The position numbers and the translations under genes are program-made. Shown here in pieces: positions 1-12,588 of a stretch of DNA of 64,000 nt. Under the pieces are notes generated by a model that was not told the DNA's origin, did not search any database, and saw nothing but the letters and a program-made list of their open reading frames with translations. This stretch comes from Euptelea pleiosperma (lineage: Eukaryota; Streptophyta; Magnoliopsida; Ranunculales; Eupteleaceae): NCBI GenBank assembly GCA_035048495.1, contig CM068540.1, forward strand, positions 15,856,829-15,920,828. The letters run 5' to 3'. Every line of letters begins with the position of its first letter. Position 1 is the stretch's first letter.

Positions 1-599
1 CTAACTAGCTTTACACTTGCAGGATCAAAATGCTAAAGCAACCTATCTCAATTGATAGAAGTTGGTTCAGGTAGGCCAAGTTGAAACAATAATTTGAGAT
101 GCTTGAAATTTAGTTGCTAGTCAGTTAAAACAATTCTCTTCATATGTAATGAAGAGTCTGGAAATGAATCTAGGCCTATAGGTACACTTCCTTTTCCTTA
201 ACTTTAAGGTAAGCACCATCCAGAAAAGCCTTAGCAAAAACCTCAACTGAATGAGCGAACAATGGTTAACAACTACACATTTACTTCTTACATTCACATT
301 GTGGACACTTTATCGTGTCAGGCTGCTCTTATAGAAGCTGCTGCCTGTACTCATGAACATCCACTGATGCTTTTGCGTTCTATTATTACTTTCTAGGACC
401 TCTCACATTTAAATGTTCTTCCCTTAGGACCAAACAGTGGCTATTTGACAACACCAATGGACATTGTTGGAATAGTACTCCACGGTAGTTACTTGTTACT
501 TTGGTCTTGGATAAGAGTCATAAGACTCTTTAGTAATCAGACAAGTCCACAGCATTGGAATTAGGTTAATTGTTCAAATTTTTAGGGAGCTTGATTCAG

Positions 600-1077
600 T
601 AGACGTTGCTATTGATCTTCTAACGAACCTTACAAGGTCTTGATCTTTCTTTAAGCCAATTGTTCTTGTTCTACATGACCCAAAACAAAACTCTCTCTCA
701 TACATAAAGCATGACAAAGTCTCCTCCCTTGAAGATTTATAGCTCTCCAATGCTCACCACCAAGGTAACAATGTCTAGGTATTAGGAAATTTTCTTTTGA
801 AGGTTTGCACCCTTTTGATTAGTAACCTCATGGATACTCTCAGCTATTACCTTTGGCATTGTTGCCATGTCAACACTCATTTTTCATGAAGATACCAAAA
901 TCCAAAACATGATTCTGATATTTGCTGACAGATTTTAAGAGCCATACCATTATAGGCAAATTCAGATTGGGGATGGACTAGATCCCATTGAGAGGTCAGC
1001 TCCCTGACAAAGTGATGAATAAATTCATAAGTTTGATTATTTTGATTTGCCCAAACTGGGAATTTTTTAGTATACAC
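600..1077 (-). pseudogene. Ty3/gypsy integrase C-terminal remnant
   Basis: A minus-strand reading frame at 877-1077 holds a stretch resembling the end of the gypsy integrase core (QWDLVHPQSEFAYNGM, compare the family pattern WDL-LP-AEFAYN). Further along the minus strand, at about 660-750, a second frame keeps a decayed trace of the GDFVM-Y-R block that follows in the gypsy pol C-terminal region. Stops and frame changes separate the two, so this is a dead fragment. No LTR was found for it nearby. Lineage within Ty3/gypsy cannot be told from so little. Confidence 0.6.
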
Positions 1078-1379
1078 TACTGAGTTGTAACTGTCTATGT
1101 ATCTTTCTTCATTTAGTTCTCAGAATTGCTTTATCTCACTATCACGATTAGATGTATCAGGCTTAGGAACACTATGTAGGCATACTTGTTTGAAGCAGAG
1201 TTTCTTTGACACGGATGGTATATGCAGTCTTGGTACAAATCAATTTTGATTCATGAATGGCATATGTTGCAGGTGTGTTCAACTGTGAGATGCCAGTTTT
1301 ATCAAAGGAAATGAGGAAATTGTCACACGAGCTAAACTACAAAACCTCCACACATTTCAAGTTCCACAAGGAGTATTTC

Positions 1380-1765
1380 TGAACACGGTCACAAAAATCT
1401 CCGACTTTTTCAAAAATTTGTCAAAAATCTCCGATCTTTTGAATTCATGAATCAATCGCCGATTTTGCCGATTAATCAGTTAAGACCCATTTTTTTCTCC
1501 TTTTGATTTCAATTTTGCCGATTTTTGAATTTTGATATGAATGATGAATCGTGCTTATGAGTTATGACTAATAATTATGGAATTATAGATGTACTTTTCA
1601 TCATATAAATGTGTTTTGTTAAGAACATCTCTAACTTGAAATATGCCATGATATATATTTTATAATTTTGTCAATCTTACCCGATTTTTACCGAATTTTC
1701 TCGACTTGACCTCTTGCCGATTTATTGCTGAATCACATCGTTGCGACTGTTTCTGAAGAGAGGTT
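1380..1765. repeat. Low-complexity segment with repeated CCGATTTT motif
   Basis: The words CCGATTTT, CCGATTTTTG and CTCCGATCTTTTG recur at least six times over about 380 bases, at both ends and in the middle. No open frame is present. It may be part of a degenerate transposon. Apart from this, the stretches 1-600 and 1,080-2,160 hold nothing I recognise. Confidence 0.35.
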
Positions 1766-2165
1766 GATATAAAAAGAAAATATCTATATCATCATTTTCA
1801 TACTATGACATACTATTAGTGATAGGTAGATTTTCACATGTCTCTAACATGCTCTTAAGAAGACCAAGCAAGAAGGTAGCTAATGTAGAGGGATGTAAAT
1901 ATAGAATTGTAAGAAAACTGCTAATATCAATCCTAAGCATGATTCAACACCTATAAGTGGGATATGGTTTTGAGCTGTGCATGACAACCCTAGAGTAGCA
2001 AGATCATATCTAGTCAAAAGAAAAAAGAACTTCCAATTCAAGTATCCCCTTTGGTTCAGCACTTCATACTAACTCCCTACCATTTTCTATTTTATATGAA
2101 TTAATAAAGAACATCAAAGGGTTACTCATACTCTCCCATTTACATGATACGTACCGCTTAAAATA

Positions 2166-2576
2166 GGGCCACCAATGGATACTATTTGGATCGAATATAA
2201 ATATCCGAATCTGAAAAAATATCCTATATCTGAATCCGATTCCATATCCAACTGATATTCTAAATCAATATTCGAATTTGAATCCGATTAACTTATCAGA
2301 TATCTGATAATATCTTATTTGAAAATCAGATGTATATAATAAACTATTATATTTATATATAATAAATAATAAATAATAATTAATAAGATAAATATAATAT
2401 AATTATTAAATAATATATTGGACCAGATATATGAATATCCGAATCTCATCTGAAAATTATTTGAATATTTAAAAAAAATCCAAATCCAATATCTAAATTT
2501 TTTTGGATAATATTCGATTTTCAAATACAGATTCAAATTTTTGACTATCCATTTACAGCCGTACCCTAAAACTATC
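2166..2576. mobile_element. AT-rich MITE-like element with terminal inverted repeats
   Basis: The left end (AGGGCCACCAATGGATA) pairs imperfectly with the reverse complement of the right end (AGGGTACGGCTGTAAATGGATA). Between them lies AT-rich DNA with repeated words such as ATATCCGAATCTGA and CAAATCCAATATC, many in inverted orientation, so the whole piece can fold back. No coding capacity. Ends beginning AGGG-TGTAAATGGATA resemble plant hAT-type miniature elements. I could not define a clean target-site duplication, so borders are approximate. The stretch 2,577-2,896 has nothing recognisable. Confidence 0.45.
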
Positions 2577-2896
2577 CTAACCAACCTTAAAGTCAACTAT
2601 GGGGTTGGTGTAGGTTTAGGGGCATGCCTTGTACAAAGGGTCCCATCAGGGGGCTAGTAATTGCTTAAGCCCGTATCACTTTCCGGTGGTCCTCCAATTC
2701 AATGCATGTCGACCCATCATACCATGTATTCATAGCAGCCAAAAAAAAAAAGTGCTCCCTGATTGGTAGTATAGAAATATCCTTGGTTGAGATGCGCCAT
2801 ACGCCCAAGGCCAAAGGAATCGCGCACTAACTCGAGGACCTTAATTGATGATTTCTAATTGCATAATTTGAGTATTGCTTGAATCCAACTACTAAA

Positions 2897-4300
2897 TCTT
2901 TTTTTATAAGTATAAGAATGTATAAATAACGCAAGTTCCAAGCACCCTACAAGGGGAATCAACTATAGAGATCGAGATGACCTACTAAAGACCGATTACA
3001 AAATCAAAATTAAAAACAAAACAATCAGCATTATTCATCCCTAGAGCACAAATTCTAAAGACAAAGTATTCAAAAAAGAGACCTCTACTCTTCCAGAACA
3101 TCTTTGACTACAAGAACATTGAGCCCTTAATGTTAAGGATGATTGCTTGCAAATCCTGACTCTTTCTTTCGTAAGTTCTATGGTTTCTCTCCCTCCAAAG
3201 ACCCCAAGTGATTGCGAAACGGTAACATCCGCCAGAGTATCTTCCCTTTAGAGGAGAATGCATTCGATTTTCAACTAAACAAGAGGTCCATGAATGAACT
3301 CGACACCACCCTAGCCACTTCGCGATGTAATAGTAAATGATTGATAGTCTCTCCGTTGTGCCTACACATCACACAATAGTCGATGATAAAGATCTTTCTA
3401 GATCTCAAATGATCCAGTGGTGTTAGAATCTTCTTTAATGAGGCAAGCCAAATAAAGAACGCAATCTTAGTAGGAATTTGAGAGATCCATACCAATGAAT
3501 CTTGGTATTTAAAGCCAGTTGAATCATCTAGACCCTTGTAAAAAGAATGAATCGAGAATGTTTCTTCTTTGGACCAAATCTACTTTCTCTTGTCCTGAAT
3601 CGATATCATGAGTCGTACATCACGTAGTCTTGATATTAATCTAGAAAGAGGCTCAATCTTCCAATTATTAAGATTCATCCTGAATCCAAAATTCCACCCC
3701 AATGACTCTCCTTCGTCATGACCGCTTTCCTAGATTGACCAAGACTTCCTCGCAGAAAGAGAGAATAGAGTTGGAAAGTCAATTTTGAAAGATGTGTTCC
3801 CGCACCAAGTACCTCCTAAAATTTGATTCTATTTCCGCTCCCTGCTACAAACCGAACTCCTCTGGAAAAATTAACAGAAACCTTCGATATCCCCTTCCAC
3901 AGACTACATCTGTACGAAAAACGAGCTTCGCCATTGGCCCAACCAAAGAGTAGCACCCCATACTTGTTATGATTCTCCTCCATAGACTGTCAATCTTCAA
4001 AGCCATTTTCTTAACAAAGCTTGATTCATCACTTTTATATTCTTAATCCCTAGGCCCCCTATTGCCTTGGGCCTACATGCTATTTTCCAATCCACCAGAT
4101 GAAATTGTGATTACCCTCCTTATCGTGCCACAAGAAATCCCTAATATCATCCTATGAAAAGTGTTTAAATTTCATAATCATCTGGTCAGGATTGATCTAA
4201 ATCAGTCTATGTTAACAACTTATTAGAAATACAAGACAAGAAGCCAGAGATGTCACAAAATCACCTATTCTTCAGAGGTGTGCTCAACATCACTCGACCG
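2897..4300 (-). pseudogene. 5'-truncated L1-type LINE (reverse transcriptase C-terminal part)
   Basis: A T-run at 2,899-2,905 is the poly-A tail of a minus-strand LINE. Going up the minus strand, 3,271-3,495 encodes the zf-RVT domain typical of plant LINE reverse transcriptases (PTKIAFFIWLASLKKILTPL, then CVMCRHNGETINHLLLH, with Cys-x2-Cys and His-x4-His spacing). Around 3,900-4,150 other frames keep the FLWHDKEGNHNFHLVDW-IACRPK-GGLGIKNIKVMNQALLRKWL block that precedes it in this family. The frame is broken several times and the element stops near 4,300, so the endonuclease and polymerase core are missing. It is non-functional. Confidence 0.75.
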
Positions 4301-4311
4301 AAAAAAAAATA

Positions 4312-5900
4312 CTATATAAGTGTATATATGTGCAATTCAATCAGATAATGAGAAAAATGCTCTAACCTAATGGCTGAAAATGACCAATCAAACTGATTTT
4401 TGGTGTGTAGGTCTACCAAAGTATGGACCAAGCATTTGTAGCTCACCCAAAAAGTGTAACGTGGCGCTTTGGGATGTTGGTATACTAGTTTTACTCCCCA
4501 AAAGGGCATGCACTTAGAATCTTGGGAGGTAGACGACATCAAATGAGTTCAGAGCTGATTTTTAGTGTGATCTCCACCAAAAATCAGTAATTTTTATAAC
4601 TTCTAACCCTATCAAATATGGACCTAAATTTAACGATGAAATGGATAGTCTAAAATTTTTCAATTTACAATCCTCTTTTCAAAAGGCTGCAAATGTTAGA
4701 ATGGGTTAATTTTTTGTGTGGTTGATATCCATGGTGATGAGATCATCCTCACAAAAAATCAGCTCTTAACTCATCTGCATGTGGGCCCCATGTCCATTAG
4801 TCATTCTATTAGTAAGAGCAGTGTAACCATGTTCAAATTTTTGTAGAGAGAGATAACTAATAATCATATAAAGTACTAACAAGACAATTTATTGGGTTTG
4901 AAACTTTTGTTGTCTTGTTCACTATTTTCATATGAATTATCCATTTGAAGTCGAATTGTTGCTATCATCTTGAGGTCAACATCCTCCCTAAGGTCCTGAC
5001 CGTTGGATGGTATTTAAAATAAAAATGTATGATAAATACAAAAAAGGATATTTTTTATACTTTTTTATTTGAAGTCTGCCTAACTATATCACTTTTCATA
5101 TTAGAAATGCAACTAAAGCCCACTTGTTTAGAAACCATGGGCTCATGTAAGTCAGTGGGCTCGGTAATGGATGTACACACCAAAAATCACCCTGATTCGT
5201 TATCTCTAGCCATTAGATTTTAGCATTTTTTAAGAGTACTTCTAGCCGTGGATTCAAGCATGTATTTTTAGTATTTTGTCCAATGGATCGAAATCATCAA
5301 TCAAGCTGATTTTTGGTGTTTATATCCATCAAGGGTTGGGCTAAACATCCATGTAGCTAGAGGGCCGAGAAAAATACGTTAGGTAGGGCCACTGATTGAC
5401 CGGATTGAAAAGTGTCTGATCCTTCGTGAGAAAAAATATAAACCATACAAAATATATGAGAATAAATTGTAAACCATTTAACTATTAAGCTAAGCCTTGG
5501 ACTGGCCACAACCTAAAAATCATGGGGTCTTGATGATCTTAATAATTCATTTGAGAGCCTTTTGTTTGAATGGATCATAACCCTATTGGATTGATCAAAC
5601 AGTTATGATTGTCAGGTGGATGTTAATTTTAGGTGGTTGTCAATTTAAATCTAGGCCCAACATTTGGACTATTTAGATCAACGACCATGTATACATACGA
5701 TAGCTATGTTGGATTGACTATGCTTATGTTGGATTGGAGTCTTTTTCTTAGGTTGATTTTTAACCATCGGATTCAAGAATTATTTGAGGTACTCAAATCC
5801 AAAGGTTAGAAATTAAATCACCTATCAGCCTGATTTCTAGTACACATACCAGGGATGAGCCAAACATCTACACAATCAGTGGTCTCTAAGTGTGTGCACA
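4312..5900. repeat. Cluster of dispersed non-coding repeats (CAAAAATCAGC family)
   Basis: Several related pieces contain GCTGATTTTTGGTGTG-AG-TCTACCAA or its reverse complement (about 4,390, 5,170, 5,305 and 5,850). A block at 4,537-4,800, with GAGATCATCCTCACAAAAAATCAGC near its end, is matched again at about 15,195-15,475 in an intron of the methyltransferase gene. The same core words fill 60.4-62.7 kb. These look like non-autonomous fold-back elements. No coding capacity is seen. Confidence 0.55.
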
Positions 5901-5945
5901 TCATCAGGTGACGTTCGTCCATCATCAAAGATGCAAACCCTAATA

Positions 5946-5948
<3 letters not shown>

Positions 5949-5979
<31 letters not shown>
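5949..5979. repeat. (AG)n microsatellite
   Basis: Uninterrupted AG dinucleotide run of about 15 units in non-coding DNA. The stretch 5,980-6,300 around it holds no recognised gene. Confidence 0.95.
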
Positions 5980-5982
<3 letters not shown>

Positions 5983-6299
5983 AATCTATATAACAAAACA
6001 GGGAAGTTGTCTTATCCCTTATCTTACCTGGCTTCATAAAGATAAAGAGTGGTTGAGATCAAATCCATCCATCTAATGTGGACGGTTAGATTTCACCCAC
6101 TCAATCCCCCTCATTTATTAAAATTTTGAAATTCAAATTTTAAATTTTAGCGCCGTTATTTTTCATTATTTCTGTTATTTCCATTATTTTCTCATATGTG
6201 CATTACAATCCGTTATAACAGCTGTTTATAACTGAAAAAACGATAACACCACCAGTCCATTATACCGTCTGAGTGCCAAAGGCACCCAATTTTTGCAAA

Positions 6300-6587
6300 C
6301 GCTTTTGTCGGAGAGTGCAGTGGGCACAGGCCATATACTAGTCTAAAACAATATTGAGTCCTTCATTTAAGTTTTCAACTAAAACAATATATTGAGTCCG
6401 TTGTTTTATTTACGAGAGAAATACGACGGACCCAATCCATCGTTTATGTTTCAAAAAATGACGAACTATCTTTGTCGTTTAATTTTCCAAGAGTTAGTCC
6501 GTCGCTTTAGTTTGCGCTAAAAACAACGGACTGTTTGTCGTTTTCTGCACTTTTTTGCGCTATTTTTCCTACATTTTGGTGTGGTGC
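6300..6587. mobile_element. Possible CACTA-type transposon terminus
   Basis: The right end, read in reverse complement, starts CACCACACCAAAATGTAGG, close to the CACTACACCAAAA terminal repeat of plant CACTA (En/Spm) elements with one change in the CACTA word. Upstream lie several short subterminal repeats of the form ACGACGGAC, GACGAACTA and ACAACGGAC in both orientations, as expected for transposase-binding arrays. No matching left end or transposase was found, so this is an isolated or degenerate terminus. The stretch 6,588-7,403 has no recognised feature. Confidence 0.4.
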
Positions 6588-7664
6588 TTATGATTTATAT
6601 CTTATATTTATTGACAAAAGAATACATATATGTGTGCTATATTTGTTGCATAGGAAACTTCAATTGTAAAAGGTAGATTTCATAATGATGCAAGACATTT
6701 AACCAATACTCCCCAAAAGCCACGATTGTTAGTAGCGTGAAATTAAATTCCTTTATCTCATAGAATCTATCTAGGTTCTCAGTCGACACGACCCCCTCGT
6801 GAGCCCATATCAAACAGGCCACCCCACCTAAGTGTGCCCCATTTACACAATAGCAAATGTTAATTAGTATCTCGCAAGTAAAGAAATAAAAAAATAAAAT
6901 GGAATTTAAAAGTGTCTCACAAAAATTCATATCAGCACAACCTTTTTTACAACAAAGGGATGCCATTTCTTTGTCTTGCGTCCAACAGACTTAAAAACGT
7001 GCAGAATAAAAGAAAAAGATCGAAAACAGCACATATAACAGGAAGAGAGATTTTTGGGCAAGATTTCCTCCACTAAAATCTCTAAGATATCATATCATCC
7101 TTAAATCGTCTCCCTACACTAAAATATCATAATTCAATATTTTCTTTAGTTAAAGGTCCCTTAACACCTACCTACAATTAATAATTTCTTAATTAGATAC
7201 ACTCTTACATCTTTCTCCATGTCTGACACATTTAATCGCTTAATTACGTTAAGATTTCTCTTAATTTTGTTTCATTATCATTTATTGTCTATTTGAAATG
7301 TGAAAAAAAATGAGGAAAATAAAAAATCTTTCGAAAATAATAGTTTCTAAGCGTTTGGTAGGCATTTTTCACGGGCCTACATATTTGCCATAATTCCACC
7401 AAGACTAAAACTTAGGTAACACTTGGTAGAACTTATTTTAAGGTCTGATATCTTAAAGTGTTGAATATAAGACCTGATATATTAGAAATACTGAATATAA
7501 TGTTTGAAAAAAATGTCTGAAAAAATTGTTGAAATCGTAAAGTAAGATTGGGGGATACATCTTCATGTACCTGATGTACTTGTGCCTCGTATACACTCAT
7601 AAAAATGAGTATACGATTGGAATAACACATATTTAGTTTGAATCTTAGGGATCAGAACTAACCG

Positions 7665-7785
7665 CATCATACATTGCACCAAAAGCACTTGCAAAGTGCA
7701 GCAGATGGCGTATGGCCTCGTTTGTGTTTCCCCTGTAGACCAGTGCCACTGCCAATGCATACAATACCACCAAAACCTAACTACT
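7665..7785 (-). pseudogene. Captured fragment of 26S proteasome regulatory subunit RPN2 (PSMD1)
   Basis: One minus-strand frame reads YALAV followed by ALVYRGNTNEAIRHLLHFA. This corresponds to the RPN2/PSMD1 proteasome-cyclosome repeat region, which in plants reads close to MYALALAYRGTANNKAIR and then LLHFA. Just upstream an AGG-TTT-GGT-GGT-like trace of the preceding Arg-Tyr-Gly-Gly is off by an indel. The match stops abruptly after about 30 residues on both sides. RPN2 is about 1,000 residues long in its full form, so this is a tiny gene piece carried by the surrounding element and not a gene. Confidence 0.65.
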
Positions 7786-7879
7786 TAATCTACAACTATA
7801 ATATATCAGCAAGTTCTATGGAGAAAACACATGTTGTACACAAATACACATTGTGTAGAACAATTTACAAGGTGCAATT

Positions 7880-8306
<427 letters not shown>

Positions 8307-11011
8307 CTGCAACATAGGACACAATTTCAGAACCACCAAAAATACCAAAAAAATGTTCAGCAGTAACACTTCAGAAGGGAATGAAAATGCGCATAAAGAT
8401 CATGTGCAAAAAATGTAACTCGTCAGATATTCCGCCGTAAGTATCGATCAATAATCTCAGATGAAGTGGACCACAATTTCCTAAGAAGCTACATGCCTCA
8501 GAACATGTAATGCAAATGAAAGCAGTACCTTGATGAAAATTGGCTTCCCATAATATCTACTCAATAGTTGTGACAGGGAATTGGGTGGCCTATAGTTTGG
8601 AGAATGAAACCAAACTTTTTGTAAAAAATCTTTCCAGCTATTTTCGCAGGTAATTCAAATTGAATCATAGTGTATATTTTGAACCTGGATTTCTGTAGCA
8701 GCGAACATGCTAAACAATATGCAGATTTGCTCATAATAAGGACCAGAGTATAAACCTTCTTACAAAACCTGACCGGTTTGACGGTTCAAATTCAAAATGC
8801 TGGGAAAACTGTTTCCTATAGTCAACCGGACCATTAGACCTGCCATTCTAGTTTATCAGGTGGTCTGGTCCAGTTTTGGAAACACTTGATAAAAGAACCT
8901 CAGGAACAAAATAATTACTGAATGTTCTGCTAATATAACTCCTGTTTACTGTCACCAAAAATTCTCCAGAAGTAATTAAATTCAAAAATGCTTAGGACAG
9001 AAGGTGTTCATGAATGTCTTCAAATCTAACTGATAATTTCACCAAGTGCATTCCAATTATGACTAATTAATATTTGCGTAGTGTATGAAGATGGGACCAT
9101 GGTTCACCAAAACTTTCAAAAAGTGAAACACGCATTCTTCTATTAGTGTCTAAAATGCACTTTTAGGCCTGTTTTTGAGCAAACATTCCCCAACTTTCAA
9201 AGGGAAAAAGTATAGACAACAAAGGAAAAAAATCCAACCTATATAATTAGGTTTCTCTTGCCAAAAACATAAATCAAATGCATTCAACTCCCCATTTTGC
9301 AGGATCCAATCGAAACGCTTCCAAGGTCCACTTCTGACACAAGGACTCTGCCATGTTAGTGTACCTGGAAGGATTCAAGTCCCATAGTTTTATATCGGAA
9401 TTAACTAGGAAATCCAAAAATAAAAGGAGAAATCAGGTAAATGTTGATCGTAGATAGTTGATTGATTTCCTTCACTTGTCTTCAATGCACTCCATGTGTA
9501 TGGATAAGGCGTGTATGTTCAGCAGAACACAGCACGTGTGTTTTTGCATTTTTTCATTATGTTATTGAGATGTGGATCTATCATAAATTCAGTTGAAATC
9601 TAAATATTCCTTTATGGATAAATTACTGTGCTTTTCTTTTAGCATAGAGATATATAATTACTGAGAAGCTGCTTAAAAGTTAATTTATAGATATTTTGGG
9701 AAATCATATGCATGTCCATTAAAAACTAAAAGTGTATCTGGTTTGCAATACGCAAGGGCTTAATAGATAACATTTAAGATCGACATGTATGCCTGTTATG
9801 TTTGCATATGCACAATGGATTTCTGTTTTCATCATATAATCGGGTCACTTCAGGGAGAATCTCTGTACCGCAGTGGGTCTTACCAGTAAGAATCCCACCA
9901 GACACATATGATGATGATCCGGATTCAACAAAATATTTCCATCGGAAATGAAATATAACCGATATGAGTGAATGGAGAAGGAAAAATACAGTTCTGTGGA
10001 GACATCTAAGAGATAATTAAGAAGAAAAAAAAACAACTATGGTCTCTTCAGATCAAATGTTTGTGTAAATGCAATGTGTGAGATAAATGAAATTCAATTT
10101 GATAAGAAGGATCGAAGAGAAGTCCATTACAAGAATCAAAAGAAAGAGCCCTACAGTTAAATTTGCGAAATAGAGGTTAAAGTGTTAAACATGGCAGTTG
10201 TAGATCAGAACAGCATCAGGTACACAAATGAGATGGGAGGTTAGAATATTGTTAGAAGGAATCTAGATTTCCAATGATGGACCTTGCAAAAGGATCAATT
10301 TATGCAGAAGTAAGCTTTCATCCTTGACATGATTAGATGAAAAATCTGAATACCAATTTTCCACACATATTAAAGATTAGGAGGCAAGTGTACACAATCC
10401 TTTAGACGGAGAGGTATTTTGAGATTGTTTTTGTGCAATTGGGATTATCTATCCTTAATAAGCTCTGAGTCTAATAGAGCAAACTACAGTCTGTAAGTGG
10501 TACAGCTGTAAACTTACACGTAGTTAAGTTCAACCAAGGAGATCTCCTAGGCTAAAATATGACCTGATCAGATGGTTGTGTAGCCATCTGACCGATCACA
10601 TGTGAAACTATGGCGAACAATTCAAGAACCCACTGCCTGCTTGCATACACAAAAAATGAAAATAAAGAAGGAAAAGCCTGTTGTTGTGTATTTTCCTTCT
10701 TTCAGTAAAACCCGTTAATGATGAAGAGAAGATGTGGTGGACATATTTGTACAAATGGACATGTTTCTTCTAGTATTGTTATTTTAGTCTACTTCCACTC
10801 CCTCAGAATAACAAGAGGAAAAGAAATCCCCTCCACTCATCAATCAAGCAGCTAGTCATGTTGATATGCATAATAAAACATGATGAAATGTTATTCCAAT
10901 CATTTATCTTGTTACGACTTACCAGTAATTTCAGGGGCATATCAGAAGCACAATACACGAAAAGCAATCTCCCCACCAAGGAATCATCAGAAGGAATGGT
11001 GAAAATAATAC

Positions 11012-11497
11012 CTGAATGCATTATAGAACATTCTTGAATGTGTGTCAAGGAAATCCACAGGCATACAGAGAGGCCTAAAGAACTGATTTTGATCCCTTTC
11101 ACCCAAACTCCCAGAAGCCCCTTTCTCTCTCTGAACCATCCAATAAGATGCATGGCGCTGGTATGGTCTCAGTTCATCCAGCATAGGTTTTCCTCTGTAA
11201 GCAAGAAATAATACTAGTGAGAAAAAAACAAGAATTAGAAGCACTAAAGGTTTAGAACTGGAGTTTGGATGACATAAACAAAATTTACTTTGTTAACTGA
11301 TGAACTCCAAGAAAATAAACAACACTAGAACTCACTTGGATGGCTTAATGGCTTTGTAGAACCCAGCAACATCATACCAGCATGCTTTCTTGACACAAAG
11401 CTACTGCCTCTGGTTTCCGTATGTGTATCAAGTTCCACAATCTCTGATTTATTAATTCCATACCTAGCCTCCTGGGTTCTTGTTCGTTGTCAGCCAT
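11012..11497 (-). pseudogene. Captured two-exon fragment of an SHPRH-like SNF2/RING E3 ligase gene
   Basis: Two minus-strand exons are recognisable. The first (11,497-11,336) runs from an ATG through MADNEQEPRRLGMELINQRL and continues past a stop to a YDVAGFYKAIKPSK-like end, with a GTGAGT donor at 11,335-11,330. The second (11,194-11,012) starts after a TTACAG acceptor and reads GKPMLDELRPYQRHASYWMV, QREKGASGSLGERDQNQFF and PLCMPVDFLDTHSRMFYNAF, ending at a CAG|GTATTA donor. LRPYQR-A-YWM-QREKG is the start of the SNF2 helicase domain in plant SHPRH homologues. The helicase motifs, PHD and RING that should follow are absent. It shares strand with the KARI and RPN2 fragments within the same element. 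Confidence 0.75.
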
Positions 11498-11861
11498 GAA
11501 GATTGCAGGATTTTAGGGCTAGGTGTTTGTGCGAGGGAGAGGGTCGAGGGGATTGAGGAAGATGAAATGGGGATTGGTTTGAAGAAAAGGGTAAAATGGG
11601 TATTATAAGAAGTTTATATGGGTATATTAGGCATTTCAAGAAAGAATCTTAGAATCTTTTAGAGATGCCATCACTTACGGTGTTTAAGTGATTTGCCACT
11701 TAAAAGAAATGAAAAAATATACTTATTTTCAGTGAATTTTGAAAATTAAGCACTGAAAATAAGTTTTACCGAACAGTCAATTTGTAGAAATCATTGAAAA
11801 TAAGTTAATTCAGATTTAAGGTCTGAAATTTTTTTTTTACCAAACACCCTCTTACTAAAAA

Positions 11862-12588
11862 TTCTACAACAACTATAACTTATTTAATCTTCCATTACTA
11901 ATAACATAGTTTTTGCATGACCAATCTTTTAAAAATATATTTTTCTAGTGCAAACAAGCCACTATTCTACAAATACACTATAAGATAAATATTTATAATA
12001 TAGTATTTCTCATTTCTATTATAAAAGATTTAACCTTATCATGTTATGACTATCCACAATTTTTTTTATTTTACACCAAGAAAGTTGGACAATCAGCCCA
12101 CCGGCCCATCTTAGCCCGGCCTATGGCCCGCCACACCTAAGGACCAAGGGCCGGGCGTGGATTTTCTTGCAGGCCTGACCAGTTTAAATCTCAGCCCGTG
12201 AGGGGCTCATCCCATTAGCAGCCATGTTCGCAACCAGCCCATTCCGCAGGCAGCCTGGCCACACCCCCCTAGGGAGGGTCTATGGACATCAGATTCATCA
12301 TATAGCAGCTCCTTAACATTAGGAATACTTAACAATAGAATTTTAGAGAGAGAGAGAGTACAAGTACAATAAAAATAACTGGTAAAAGAAAGCAAAGCCA
12401 TCAACAATGGCCAAGTTACATCGAGGAACAAATATGTCCTATCATGCCATGCTTTGTGAGGAGGTCCGTCTTATCATTTGCTGACCTTATAGCACACACA
12501 AGAATGAGGTGTTCAATGACAAATTAAATAGCCATGATTCTTGGCTTTCAATGATAATGCAAAATACATATTCAGTAAATAAGCAAAA
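11862..12588. other. Intergenic DNA with a GC-rich GGCCC patch
   Basis: No gene seen. At about 12,095-12,215 there is a GC-rich patch with GGCCC/GGGCC words (CCACCGGCCCATCTTAGCCC, GGGCCGGGCGTGG) like the degenerate terminus of a plant hAT-type element. The part next to 12,588 presumably includes the 3' untranslated region of the methyltransferase gene. No clear poly-A signal was singled out. Confidence 0.4.
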
